From an uncultured Alphaproteobacteria bacterium (lineage in GTDB: Bacteria; Pseudomonadota; Alphaproteobacteria; HIMB59; GCA-002718135), in the NCBI GenBank assembly GCA_902623255.1, contig CACNSY010000002.1:1-64000 (forward strand): a stretch of DNA of 64,000 bases, written 5' to 3'. The first letter of the stretch is position 1; the number at the start of each line of letters is the position of its first letter. The position numbers and the translations under genes are program-made. Below, one piece after another: positions 50,848 through 60,092 of the stretch. A model generated the notes under the pieces. The model made no database searches. It saw only the letters and a list, made by a program, of their open reading frames with translations, and was not told the origin of the DNA.

Positions 50848-51876
50848 TTAATTAATATCAACTGGTTTTGAACGTAAATATTTAACAGTTTCTCTTTCAG
50901 CTTTTTTACATAATTTAGGAGGCAGGCCTTTTGAAATAAGTTTTAAATCTTGAATTACTAATTCACCCATCTCTTTAAATGCACTGTCTAATGCACCAGC
51001 CCTATGCGGAGAAAAAATTACATTTTTGAGTTTTCTTAATTTATGATTTTTAGGAAATGGTTCTTGTGGAAAAACATCAATAGCAGCAAACACATTTCTA
51101 TTTTTTAAAAAATTAAAAAAATCGTCAAAATTTATTATAGCTGCTCTACTCATTAAGACAAACACTGATCCATCTTTTATTAATTTAAGTTTAGAGCTAT
51201 TAATCATAGATTCATTAGAGGAAGTAATGGAAGCTAATACATAAATGATGTCAGCATTTTTGAGTAATGAATTTAAACTGGTTGGCTTAACATTAAATTT
51301 TTCAATTTCTTTATTGGGAATCCAAGGATCATAGGCAATGATATTGTTAGAGAATGCTTTTAGTATAGGAGTAAGTGATTTGGCTAAATCTCCAAAACCA
51401 ATTAAACCGAATGTTTTATTTTTTAATAAAAAATTATTCTGACTAATTGCTCCTCCATATTTTTCTTTTTTTAAAATAAAGTCTGAGTGAGCAATATGGA
51501 TACTTCTGGCTATAGATAAAGTAAGGCCAATTGCCATTTCAGCAACAGGTTGAGCAAACACAGGAGATGTTGCTAAAACGTGTATTCCATTTCTAAAACA
51601 ATAATCATAATCCATATTGTCCATAAAATTACTCTCTACATTAAATATAGCTTTAAGTTTTGTTGATTGAGAAATTAAAGATGAAGGTAAGTTTGGTTGT
51701 CCAAAAATATAATCTGCACTGGGTAAGTTTTTTTTATAAAAATTATTTTTATTTTTATTTGGAGCAGTAATGAGTTTAAAATTTTTTTTTAGATAGTTTA
51801 AATTCTCTTTTGAAAAAAGTAGGTCCATTGTCCTTGGATATGGATCTAATAAAATTATAGGCTTGTTTTTATTCAT
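50848..51876 (-). CDS. D-2-hydroxyacid dehydrogenase (NAD-binding)
   Basis: VAEMAIGLTLSIARSI, FGLIGFGDLAKSL, FVLMSRAAIINFDDF, DVFPQEPFPKNHKLRKLKNVIFSPHRAG. Confidence 0.87.
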   Translation of the reverse strand: MNKNKPIILLDPYPRTMDLLFSKENLNYLKKNFKLITAPNKNKNNFYKKNLPSADYIFGQPNLPSSLISQSTKLKAIFNVESNFMDNMDYDYCFRNGIHVLATSPVFAQPVAEMAIGLTLSIARSIHIAHSDFILKKEKYGGAISQNNFLLKNKTFGLIGFGDLAKSLTPILKAFSNNIIAYDPWIPNKEIEKFNVKPTSLNSLLKNADIIYVLASITSSNESMINSSKLKLIKDGSVFVLMSRAAIINFDDFFNFLKNRNVFAAIDVFPQEPFPKNHKLRKLKNVIFSPHRAGALDSAFKEMGELVIQDLKLISKGLPPKLCKKAERETVKYLRSKPVDIN

Positions 51877-51911
51877 ACGAACTTTAAATTTTTAGAAAAA
51901 AAATTTTATTA

Positions 51912-53756
51912 TTATACGCCTTTACGTTGTTTATTTTTTCCTTCTAAAAATTCTTTAAGAGCTGATTTCTTACCTTCGGTATTATCTACTTCAAGTGTTG
52001 GGTTTTCCCAGAAAGCTGTCCCCTCTAACCATTCATACCCATCTGTTTTCATAGAAATAACATATGTTTTGTCTGATTCTTTTGCTCTTTTGAAAGCAGC
52101 CTCTAACTCTGAAATGGATTTAACAGTCTCACCATTTGCCCCCATACTTTTTGCGTGAGCCTCAAAATCTACAAACTGTACATTTGTCGCTCTGGCTGCA
52201 TTGAGATTACAAAGATATTCATTTCCACCTTTTGCTAGTTGCAATCTATTAATAACCATGTGACCACCATTATCACAAACAACTATAATTAATTTTTTAT
52301 CATATAAAACTGAACTGTAAATGTCGCTATTTTGTAAAAGGTATGAGCCATCACCTACAAATACAATTACATCCTGATCAGGTTTTGCCATTTTGATTCC
52401 AAGTGCACCTGATATTTCATAACTCATGCAACTAAAACCCCATTCAGTTTCAAAAGTGTTTAGTTCTTTTGGTTTCCATATTTGAACCACTTCACCAACT
52501 AAACCTCCAGCTGCAGTTACGACAATATCTGATGGGTCTGAGTTTCTATAAACTGCACCTACAGCATGAGCATAGGATGGTAATTCTTGGTTTGTTGGTC
52601 CACTTTCTTTGGCGACATATTCATCCCATTTATTTCTTTCCTCAATTGAACGCTGGTACCAATTATCTGGTGCTTTCCAATCTCCTAATGCCTTTGATAA
52701 TTCTTGAAGTCCAATTTTTGCATCACTGACAACAGGAGTTGCGCGATGTTTTGTTGTGTCAAATCGTGAAGTATTTATTGATACAAGTTGAAAATTTTCA
52801 TTTTCAAAATTTGTCCAAGAGCCAGTTGTAAAATCTCCTAACTTTGTCCCTACAGCTAGTGCTAAATCTGTATCAGTAGCAAGGTTATTAGATGAGCCTT
52901 CTCCTAAACATCCAATTGCACTTATGTAATATGGATCATCTTTATTCATACATCCAATACCCATTACAGTTGCTGTTACGGGAATATTGTGTTTCTTTGC
53001 AAAAGCAGAAATTTCCTCTTCAGCTTCTGAATACAAAACACCTCCACCTGAAATAATAATTGGTTGTTTAGATTTTTTTAATTTTTCAGCAGCTTTTTGT
53101 ATTTGATTTGGATCAGGATGAATTCTTCTTATCTCATGAATTTTTTCTTCAAAAAAGATTTCAGGATAATCATAAGCCTCTCCTTGAACATCTTGTGACA
53201 TTGAGATTACCGCAGGACCACAATCTGCAGGGTCTAGCATTACATTAATTGCTTGCGGTAAAGATGTTAAAATTTGTTCAGGTCTAGTAATTCGATCAAA
53301 ATATCGTGATACAGATTTAAATGAATCATTTTGAGTTTCTGAAGGAGAATTAAAATGTTCTACTTGTTGTAAAACAGGATCTGGAAAACGACTAGAAAAT
53401 GTATCACCTGGTAAAAGTAAAATTGGAAGTCTATTACTTAAAGCAACTGCAGCAGCTGTAACCATATTAGTAGAACCAGGTCCAACAGATGAAGTTGCTA
53501 CAAATATTTGTTGTCTTCTTTTGGCACGAGCATATGCAATACCTGTTAGTGCCATATTTTGTTCATGATGCCCTCTGTATCCAGGAAGTTCATTTTGATA
53601 TTCTTCCATAGCTTGTCCAATACAAGCAACATTACCATGGCCATAAATACCGAAAGCTCCTGGAAATAGTGGTTCTTTTTTTCCATTAATTAAAATTTTT
53701 TGCATAGTTAAATATTTAATTAATGCATGTGAACATGACATCCTAACTGTTTTCAT
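51912..53756 (-). CDS. iolD: ThDP-dependent 3D-(3,5/4)-trihydroxycyclohexane-1,2-dione hydrolase-like (IolD homologue)
   Basis: FGIYGHGNVACIGQAMEEY, TSSVGPGSTNMVTAAAVALSNRLPILLLPGDTFSSRFPDPVLQQVE, VSRYFDRITRPEQ, GFSCMSYEISGALGIKMA, VGDGSYLL; co-linear with Bacillus IolD as recalled. Confidence 0.85.
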   Translation of the reverse strand: MKTVRMSCSHALIKYLTMQKILINGKKEPLFPGAFGIYGHGNVACIGQAMEEYQNELPGYRGHHEQNMALTGIAYARAKRRQQIFVATSSVGPGSTNMVTAAAVALSNRLPILLLPGDTFSSRFPDPVLQQVEHFNSPSETQNDSFKSVSRYFDRITRPEQILTSLPQAINVMLDPADCGPAVISMSQDVQGEAYDYPEIFFEEKIHEIRRIHPDPNQIQKAAEKLKKSKQPIIISGGGVLYSEAEEEISAFAKKHNIPVTATVMGIGCMNKDDPYYISAIGCLGEGSSNNLATDTDLALAVGTKLGDFTTGSWTNFENENFQLVSINTSRFDTTKHRATPVVSDAKIGLQELSKALGDWKAPDNWYQRSIEERNKWDEYVAKESGPTNQELPSYAHAVGAVYRNSDPSDIVVTAAGGLVGEVVQIWKPKELNTFETEWGFSCMSYEISGALGIKMAKPDQDVIVFVGDGSYLLQNSDIYSSVLYDKKLIIVVCDNGGHMVINRLQLAKGGNEYLCNLNAARATNVQFVDFEAHAKSMGANGETVKSISELEAAFKRAKESDKTYVISMKTDGYEWLEGTAFWENPTLEVDNTEGKKSALKEFLEGKNKQRKGV

Positions 53757-53856
53757 ATGTTCCTTTCACAAAAAAAATAGATACTATTACAATAAAAAAA
53801 TAATTTAAAGAGTTAAACAATTTATTTTTCTAATTTTTTAGAATATAAAATTATCC

Positions 53857-54822
53857 ATGAAAGTTGGGATTGTTGGTGAAATTCATCCTAGTGGATATGA
53901 GATATTTGATAAAAATAATATTGAATACTTTGTCACTAATAATATTGATGAAGATCATCTAATAGAAAAATTACAAGATGTGGATGGTATTGTTGTAAGA
54001 ACGGCAGAAATAAATAAAAATATACTCTCTCAAGCAAAGAACCTAAAAATTGTTGCAAGACATGGTGTTGGCTATGACAATGTAGATACCGAATATTTAA
54101 ATTATAATAAGATAGCTATGGCCATTACTGGAAAAGCAAATGCGACCAGCGTAGCTGAGCATGTAATGACAATGATGCTTTGTTTAACAAAAAATATTTT
54201 TGAATCAGATAGATTAGTGAAATTAGGTAAATTTCAAGAAAAAGGTAATCTACCCAACTTCTTTGAACTCTATAATAAAAAAATTTTAATTCTTGGTTTT
54301 GGTAGAATAGGAAAAGCTCTAGCAAAAAGATGTAGTGGGTTTGAAATGGAAATTTATGTTTATGATCCATTTCTTTCGGATAAAGAAATAAAAAATCATA
54401 AATGTATTCCAATTAATAAAGAAGAAGGCTTTAAGATTGCTGATTATATAAGTATCCATTTACCTTTAAATGAAGAAACTAAAAATTTGATTTCTTTTGA
54501 TCAATTTGAAACCTTTAAATCTAATATGATTTTAATTAATACCGCAAGAGGCGGTATAATTAATGAAGATGCCTTATATGAAGCTTTAAAAAATAAAAAA
54601 ATTTTTGGAGCTGGTGTTGATGTATTTGAAAAAGAGCCGCCAATAGAAAATCATAAACTATTTTCTTTAAGTAATACTTTGTTGACACCACATAATGCTG
54701 CTTTAACTCTAGAATGCAGAAAAAGGATGTCTGTAGAGTCGTGTGAAAATGTTTTTGATTTTTTAACTAAAAGTAAAAATTTAAACAAAAATAATATTAT
54801 AAATCTTAAGATTATAAGTTAG
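53857..54822 (+). CDS. D-2-hydroxyacid / phosphoglycerate dehydrogenase-like
   Basis: VARHGVGYDNVD, LILGFGRIGKALAKR, LINTARGGIINEDALYEAL, GVDVFEKEPP. Confidence 0.9.
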   Translation: MKVGIVGEIHPSGYEIFDKNNIEYFVTNNIDEDHLIEKLQDVDGIVVRTAEINKNILSQAKNLKIVARHGVGYDNVDTEYLNYNKIAMAITGKANATSVAEHVMTMMLCLTKNIFESDRLVKLGKFQEKGNLPNFFELYNKKILILGFGRIGKALAKRCSGFEMEIYVYDPFLSDKEIKNHKCIPINKEEGFKIADYISIHLPLNEETKNLISFDQFETFKSNMILINTARGGIINEDALYEALKNKKIFGAGVDVFEKEPPIENHKLFSLSNTLLTPHNAALTLECRKRMSVESCENVFDFLTKSKNLNKNNIINLKIIS

Positions 54823-55139
54823 ATATTTAAGTAAATGTTTCCATCCTCTTCAGAGATGTCAAAGATCTTAAGACCATCTAAATCAGGATCACTAATACAA
54901 TCACCAGAAACAATACTATAAGTATTACCACAACCAACACACTCTAACTCTTCTCCTTCAATTTCAGATTCACTCAAAGGTGCTTTCTCCTCGCAATTAC
55001 AGTTTCCCTGTGTACAAAAAAATCCTGGCTCTAAATGATAAACTGCGTAATTAACATCGTCATGTTCAAAACTTTCCACAGTTCCAACTTCGATATCATC
55101 AGTTTCACCAACTAGTATTGGATCAATTTCATCATTCAT
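54819..55139 (-). CDS. MocE/Rieske-like small iron-sulfur or zinc protein with CxC-x17-CxxC instead of CxH-x15-17-CxxH
   Basis: YHLEPGFFCTQGNCNCEEKAPLSESEIEGEELECVGCGNTYSIVSGDCISDPDLDGLKIFDISEEDGNIYLNI aligns by eye to Rieske ferredoxin architecture. Confidence 0.7.
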   Translation of the reverse strand: MNDEIDPILVGETDDIEVGTVESFEHDDVNYAVYHLEPGFFCTQGNCNCEEKAPLSESEIEGEELECVGCGNTYSIVSGDCISDPDLDGLKIFDISEEDGNIYLNI

Positions 55140-55199
55140 AAAAAATTTGTAAAATAAAATTGAATTAGAATAAATATTTTTTTTAAGAAAGTTGTTGAT

Positions 55200-56354
55200 T
55201 TATCTGAATTTTAGATTTTTTCTTGTGAGTTCTTTTACATTAGAAACTCCCATTAATTTCATATCTCGTTCAATTTCATTGCGTAAATTAGATAAACTTT
55301 TTTCGACACCTTTTTGGCCTCCTGCTGCCAATGCATATAAATACATTCTTCCACCTGAACAGGCTTTTGCACCAAGTGACAGTGCTTTTAAAACATGAGT
55401 GCCTCTTCTTATTCCTCCTTCACAAATTACATCTATTTTATCTCCCACAGCATCAACAATTTCAGCTAGTTGATCAAATGGTGATCTTGAACCATCTAAT
55501 TGTCGACCTCCATGATTTGAAACCATTATAGCTGAAGCACCCACATCAACAGCTTTTTTTGCATCGTCTACAGACATCACACCTTTAATAGCAAATTGAC
55601 GGCCCCACTCTTTATTAATATTTTCCACATCTTTCCAACTCATAGAATTATCAAGCATTTTAGTGAAGTAATCTCCTATGGTTGTCATTACTGTTGTGCC
55701 CTCATTAATGTGATCCTTTAGATTACTTAATTCCCATTTTGGTTTTGTAAAATAATCTACTGCCCACTTTGGATGAAGCATAAAACTTAAAACACTATTG
55801 AGTTTTAATTTCATTGGAATTGTAAAACCCGTATATAAATCTCGTTCACGGTTTCCTCCAACAGCAGTATCTACAGTCACAGCCATTGCCTCAAAATTTG
55901 ATTCCTTACATCTTTCTATAAGAGCTTTATTCAGGCCTTTGTCTTTGTGAACATAAAGTTGAAATAATTTAGGTGTTTTGACTAAATTTGATATTTCTTC
56001 AATACTGGCAGTCCCTAAAGAAGAAATTCCAAACATTGTTCCAAATTTTTCTGCAGCTTTTGCAACTCCAATTTCACCTTCATGATGAAACAATCTTTGA
56101 AGAGCAGTTGGTGCACAATACAAAGGCATATCTAACTTTTGTCCCATTACAGTAGTTGACATATCTACTTTATCAACACCGCTTAATACATTTGGAATCA
56201 AATCACACTGCTCGTAGGCATCTGTATTTCTTTTATAAGTTATTTCGTCATCAGCTGCGCCATCGATGTAATGGAATATTGGGCTAGGTAGTCTTTTTTT
56301 TGCTAAGTTTCTAAAGTCTTTAACGTTATGACAGTTATTAATATTGCCAAACAT
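55200..56354 (-). CDS. FMN-dependent alpha-hydroxy acid dehydrogenase (L-lactate dehydrogenase/LldD-like)
   Basis: FHYIDGAADDEITYKRN, QLYVHKDKGLN, IMVSNHGGRQLDGSRS, EGGIRRGTHVLKALSLGAKACSGGR. Confidence 0.93.
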   Translation of the reverse strand: MFGNINNCHNVKDFRNLAKKRLPSPIFHYIDGAADDEITYKRNTDAYEQCDLIPNVLSGVDKVDMSTTVMGQKLDMPLYCAPTALQRLFHHEGEIGVAKAAEKFGTMFGISSLGTASIEEISNLVKTPKLFQLYVHKDKGLNKALIERCKESNFEAMAVTVDTAVGGNRERDLYTGFTIPMKLKLNSVLSFMLHPKWAVDYFTKPKWELSNLKDHINEGTTVMTTIGDYFTKMLDNSMSWKDVENINKEWGRQFAIKGVMSVDDAKKAVDVGASAIMVSNHGGRQLDGSRSPFDQLAEIVDAVGDKIDVICEGGIRRGTHVLKALSLGAKACSGGRMYLYALAAGGQKGVEKSLSNLRNEIERDMKLMGVSNVKELTRKNLKFR

Positions 56355-57202
56355 TACGCCTGAATAGTTTTTTGAGTTTGCTCTCCTAGACCTTCAATGC
56401 CTAGTTTCATTACATCACCTGCTTTTAAAAACACTTGTGGTTTCATTCCCATTCCAACTCCGGGAGGTGTGCCTGTGGAGATGATATCTCCAGGTTGTAA
56501 TGACATAAATTGACTTAAATAACTTATTAAGAAGTTTACTCCGTAAACCATTGTACTTGTTGAGCCATCTTGCATTCTTTTACCATTTACATCGAGCCAC
56601 ATTTTTAAGTTTTGAGGATCTGGTATTTCGTCGGTAGTTACTAAATAAGGACCAATTGGACCAAAGGTGTCACAAGACTTTCCTTTAACCCATTGACCAG
56701 AATGTTCTATTTGAAATTCTCTTTCACTTAAATCATTGATAACACAGTATCCTGCAATATGAGATTGTGATTCGCTCTCAGAAATATATTTTGCTTCTTT
56801 TCCAATAATTACTCCAAGCTCAACCTCCCAATCAGATTTTACTGATTTTTTTGGAATCTCTACATTATCATTTGGTCCAATAACGGCACTTGTTGCTTTT
56901 GCAAAAATGATTGGCTCAGGAGGAACTTTCTGACCTGTTTCTTCAGCGTGATCAGAGTAATTAAGACCGATGCAGATAAATTTTCCAATGCTTTCTTTAC
57001 AAACACAAGGTGCATATCCATCACTGTTTTCAACTACAGGTAAAGATGTAGGATTAATTTTTTTCACTTCATTCAATTTGCTAATAGTTAAATTTTTATT
57101 ATCCCAATCCTTAACTAGAGATGATACATCTCGAATATTTCCTTCTTGATCAAGTATTCCTGGTTTAACTTCATTTCCAATTCTGTATCTTAAAGTTTTC
57201 AT
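56354..57202 (-). CDS. Fumarylacetoacetate hydrolase family protein (2,4-diketo-3-deoxy-L-fuconate hydrolase-like; start refined to ATG at 57202)
   Basis: FICIGLNYSDHAEETGQKVPPEPIIFAKATSAVIGPNDNVEIP, WEVELGVIIGKEAKYI, GDIISTGTPPGVGMGMKP; TAATG overlap with SDR. Confidence 0.88.
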   Translation of the reverse strand: MKTLRYRIGNEVKPGILDQEGNIRDVSSLVKDWDNKNLTISKLNEVKKINPTSLPVVENSDGYAPCVCKESIGKFICIGLNYSDHAEETGQKVPPEPIIFAKATSAVIGPNDNVEIPKKSVKSDWEVELGVIIGKEAKYISESESQSHIAGYCVINDLSEREFQIEHSGQWVKGKSCDTFGPIGPYLVTTDEIPDPQNLKMWLDVNGKRMQDGSTSTMVYGVNFLISYLSQFMSLQPGDIISTGTPPGVGMGMKPQVFLKAGDVMKLGIEGLGEQTQKTIQA

Positions 57203-57939
57203 TATAAAGTCCACCCTCCATCAATTAAGTTTAATGTTCCTGTAACAAAGTCTGATTCATCGCTTGCTAAATAAGTTGCAAGAGATGCTATTTCTTCTGG
57301 TTGTGCTAATCTTCCCATTGCCTGTCTTGCTATAAAGTCTGATCTTGCTTTAATAGGATCATCGGCCATATTAACTCTACCCTCCCAAGAAGGTGTTTCA
57401 ACAGTTCCTGGTAAAATAGCATTACAGCGAATTCCATCTTTAATGTGATCAATAGCTATAGCTTTTACAAAACCATTTAATGCTGCTTTTGTAGTTCCAT
57501 AAATAAACCTATTAGGAACACCTTTAACATTAGATGCAGCAGAAGAAACAATAACTATATTACCTTTCTTTTCTTTCAACATTTTTGGCAAAAGATTATA
57601 GGTCATTAAATATGCAGAAAATATATTAACATTGATTGATCGTGAAAACTCATCTTCATCACAATCAAGAATTGTTCCGTGATGAACAAAACCTACTGCG
57701 TGAAATAAAACATCAATCTTGTCTACAGAAGAACAAAAGGTCTCTACATCTTTTTTGTTTGTTGAATCCAATTTCATAGTTTGGATACTCGCATTCTCAT
57801 TTTTTAAATCATTTAGTTTATCTTCATTAATATCAGTTGCTAAAACTTTAGCCCCTTCATTTGCAAATTTAAGGGCGGTTGCTCTTCCGATACCTTGTGC
57901 AGCTGCAGTGACTATAATAGTTTTTTTATCTAATCTCAT
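57202..57939 (-). CDS. SDR family oxidoreductase (2-keto-3-deoxy-L-fuconate dehydrogenase-like candidate)
   Basis: VTAAAQGIGRATALKFANEGAKV, VIVSSAASNVKGVPNRFIYGTTKAALNGFVKAIA. Confidence 0.88.
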   Translation of the reverse strand: MRLDKKTIIVTAAAQGIGRATALKFANEGAKVLATDINEDKLNDLKNENASIQTMKLDSTNKKDVETFCSSVDKIDVLFHAVGFVHHGTILDCDEDEFSRSINVNIFSAYLMTYNLLPKMLKEKKGNIVIVSSAASNVKGVPNRFIYGTTKAALNGFVKAIAIDHIKDGIRCNAILPGTVETPSWEGRVNMADDPIKARSDFIARQAMGRLAQPEEIASLATYLASDESDFVTGTLNLIDGGWTL

Positions 57940-58075
57940 ATGTCAGAATGATATGTATTTTTTTAGCATTAACAGACTTTGTTTTGAATTCAATAAATAA
58001 AGAAGCCTATAATATTAGTCATTTATAAAATATATCAATTTTAAATTAATAAATAATAATTTATTAGATACTAAT

Positions 58076-59059
58076 ATGAATTTTCTTTTAACTGGAGGCG
58101 CAGGATATATCGGAAGTCATGCAGCTCTTTCTCTTCTAGATGCTGGTCATAGTGTTCATATTATTGATGATTTATCTACTGGAAACGAAAGTCTTATTCC
58201 TAAAAGTGCATTATTTACAAAATGTAATATTAATAATGAAGAAGTAATTTCGAAGCTTATACAATTAAACAACTTTGATGTTTTAATGCATTTTGCTGGT
58301 TTTATTCAAGTTGAGGAATCAGTGAAATATCCTCAAAAATATTTCGACAATAATACTGAAAATGCAACTAAACTATTTGAAACTTGTAAAAGTAATGGAT
58401 TAAATAAAATAGTGTTTTCTTCAACAGCTGCTGCATACGGAGCAGTAAATGAAAATAAATTAATAGATGAAAATACAAATTTAAATCCTCAAAATCCATA
58501 TGCTGAATCTAAAATAAAAACAGAAAATTTTTTATTTGAAAATAAGAATGACTACAAATTTATAATATTACGATACTTCAACGTTGCTGGTGCAGATAAA
58601 AAATTAAGAGCAGGACAAATATCTAAAAGATCTACACATTTAATTAAAATTTTATCTGAAGTTGTTGTAGGTAAAAGAGATCATATTGAAATATACGGAA
58701 ATGATTATGATACGCCTGATGGAACAGCTATTAGAGATTATATACATGTCTCCGATCTTGCTGATATCCATCTAGAAGTAGCAAAATATTTAATAGAAAA
58801 TTCAGAATCTAATTTATTTAATTGTGGCTATGGAAATGGTTTTAGTGTTTTGGATGTTATAAATACTGCAAATAAAATCACACAAAATAAAATTAATTAT
58901 AAATTTACAAAAAGAAGAGATGGAGATGTTGAAAAATTAATTGCAGAAACTTCAAAAATATTAAAACATATTAATTGGAAACCTAAATATAATGATCTAA
59001 GCGAAATTATTAATTCATCAATTAAGTGGGAAGAAAAAATTAATGGATCAAATACATAA
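58076..59059 (+). CDS. galE: UDP-glucose 4-epimerase
   Basis: LLTGGAGYIGSHAALSLLDAGHSVHIIDDLSTGN, SSTAAAYG, NPYAESK, RYFNVAGAD. Confidence 0.94.
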   Translation: MNFLLTGGAGYIGSHAALSLLDAGHSVHIIDDLSTGNESLIPKSALFTKCNINNEEVISKLIQLNNFDVLMHFAGFIQVEESVKYPQKYFDNNTENATKLFETCKSNGLNKIVFSSTAAAYGAVNENKLIDENTNLNPQNPYAESKIKTENFLFENKNDYKFIILRYFNVAGADKKLRAGQISKRSTHLIKILSEVVVGKRDHIEIYGNDYDTPDGTAIRDYIHVSDLADIHLEVAKYLIENSESNLFNCGYGNGFSVLDVINTANKITQNKINYKFTKRRDGDVEKLIAETSKILKHINWKPKYNDLSEIINSSIKWEEKINGSNT

Positions 59060-60092
59060 AAGAATTTTTATCAGAAATGATAACAAGGAACTTTATCTTT
59101 ATGGATATAAAGAACATATAGATTCCCCTAGCCAACAACTTGAGGTATCAGAAATTCCAAAACCTCATATGAGATGGAACCCATCAAGGGAAGAATGGGT
59201 TACCTATTCTGCGGGAAGAAAAAATAGAACATCATTTCCACCAAAAGAATATTGTCCACTATGCCCAGGAGCAAATTTAAATTATCCAACAGAAATACCA
59301 TTTTCAAACTTCGAAGTTGCAGTCTTTCCAAATCGTTGGGCAAGTTTTAATCATAAAGGTGAAAATATATTTTTAGAAAATATTTTGAGTAAACCCTCAA
59401 AAGGGGAATGTGAAGTAGTTGTCTATTCATCTAAACATCTTGATACAATTTCTGAAATGCCTCTAGAAAGAATACAATTGTTAACTAAAGTTTGGATAGA
59501 TAGGTATATGGAGTTACAAAAAAAACCAGATGTGAAATATGTTCTACCTTTTGAAAACAGAGGTGAAGAATGTGGGGTTACTCTACATCATCCTCATGGT
59601 CAAATATATGCATACCCTTTTATTCCTCCTGCAATAGAAAAAGAAATAAGATCATTTAAAAAAGAAAATTTTTTATTTAATATTATGAGTCAACTAGAAG
59701 AAAAATATTATGTGTATCAAAATAAAAATTTTATTGCAGCTGTACCACCTTTTGCTAGATATGCTTATGAAGTATGGATAATACCTAGAAATCGAATTGA
59801 AGGTCCTTGGAAATTTAATGATGAGCAAATTGAAGATTTTTCTAAATGTATTCAGCAAGTCGTTAAAGGATATGATAATTTTCTTAATAAAAGATGTCCT
59901 TATATAATGGGTTTACACGCATCTCCTGAATTAAATGATAATGACTTTCATTTTCATGTAGAATTTTATCCACCTTTACGACACGGGGATAAACCAAAAA
60001 TTTTAGCAGGATCAGAGTCAATGGCTGGTGTATTTATAATGGATGTATTGCCTGAAGATTCTGCTAAAGTGTTAAGAAAATTTATGTCATGA
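59043..60092 (+). CDS. galT: Galactose-1-phosphate uridylyltransferase
   Basis: MRWNPSREEWVTYSAGRKNRTSFPPKEYCPLCPG, active-site HHPHGQIYAYPF, HFHVEFYPPLR. Confidence 0.94.
   Translation: MDQIHKRIFIRNDNKELYLYGYKEHIDSPSQQLEVSEIPKPHMRWNPSREEWVTYSAGRKNRTSFPPKEYCPLCPGANLNYPTEIPFSNFEVAVFPNRWASFNHKGENIFLENILSKPSKGECEVVVYSSKHLDTISEMPLERIQLLTKVWIDRYMELQKKPDVKYVLPFENRGEECGVTLHHPHGQIYAYPFIPPAIEKEIRSFKKENFLFNIMSQLEEKYYVYQNKNFIAAVPPFARYAYEVWIIPRNRIEGPWKFNDEQIEDFSKCIQQVVKGYDNFLNKRCPYIMGLHASPELNDNDFHFHVEFYPPLRHGDKPKILAGSESMAGVFIMDVLPEDSAKVLRKFMS

Noticed and set aside
58047-58066. Perfect inverted repeat TAATAAAT-aata-ATTTATTA just upstream of galE
   Set aside because: All A/T arms in a very AT-rich intergenic region; easily explained by chance, although an operator cannot be excluded.
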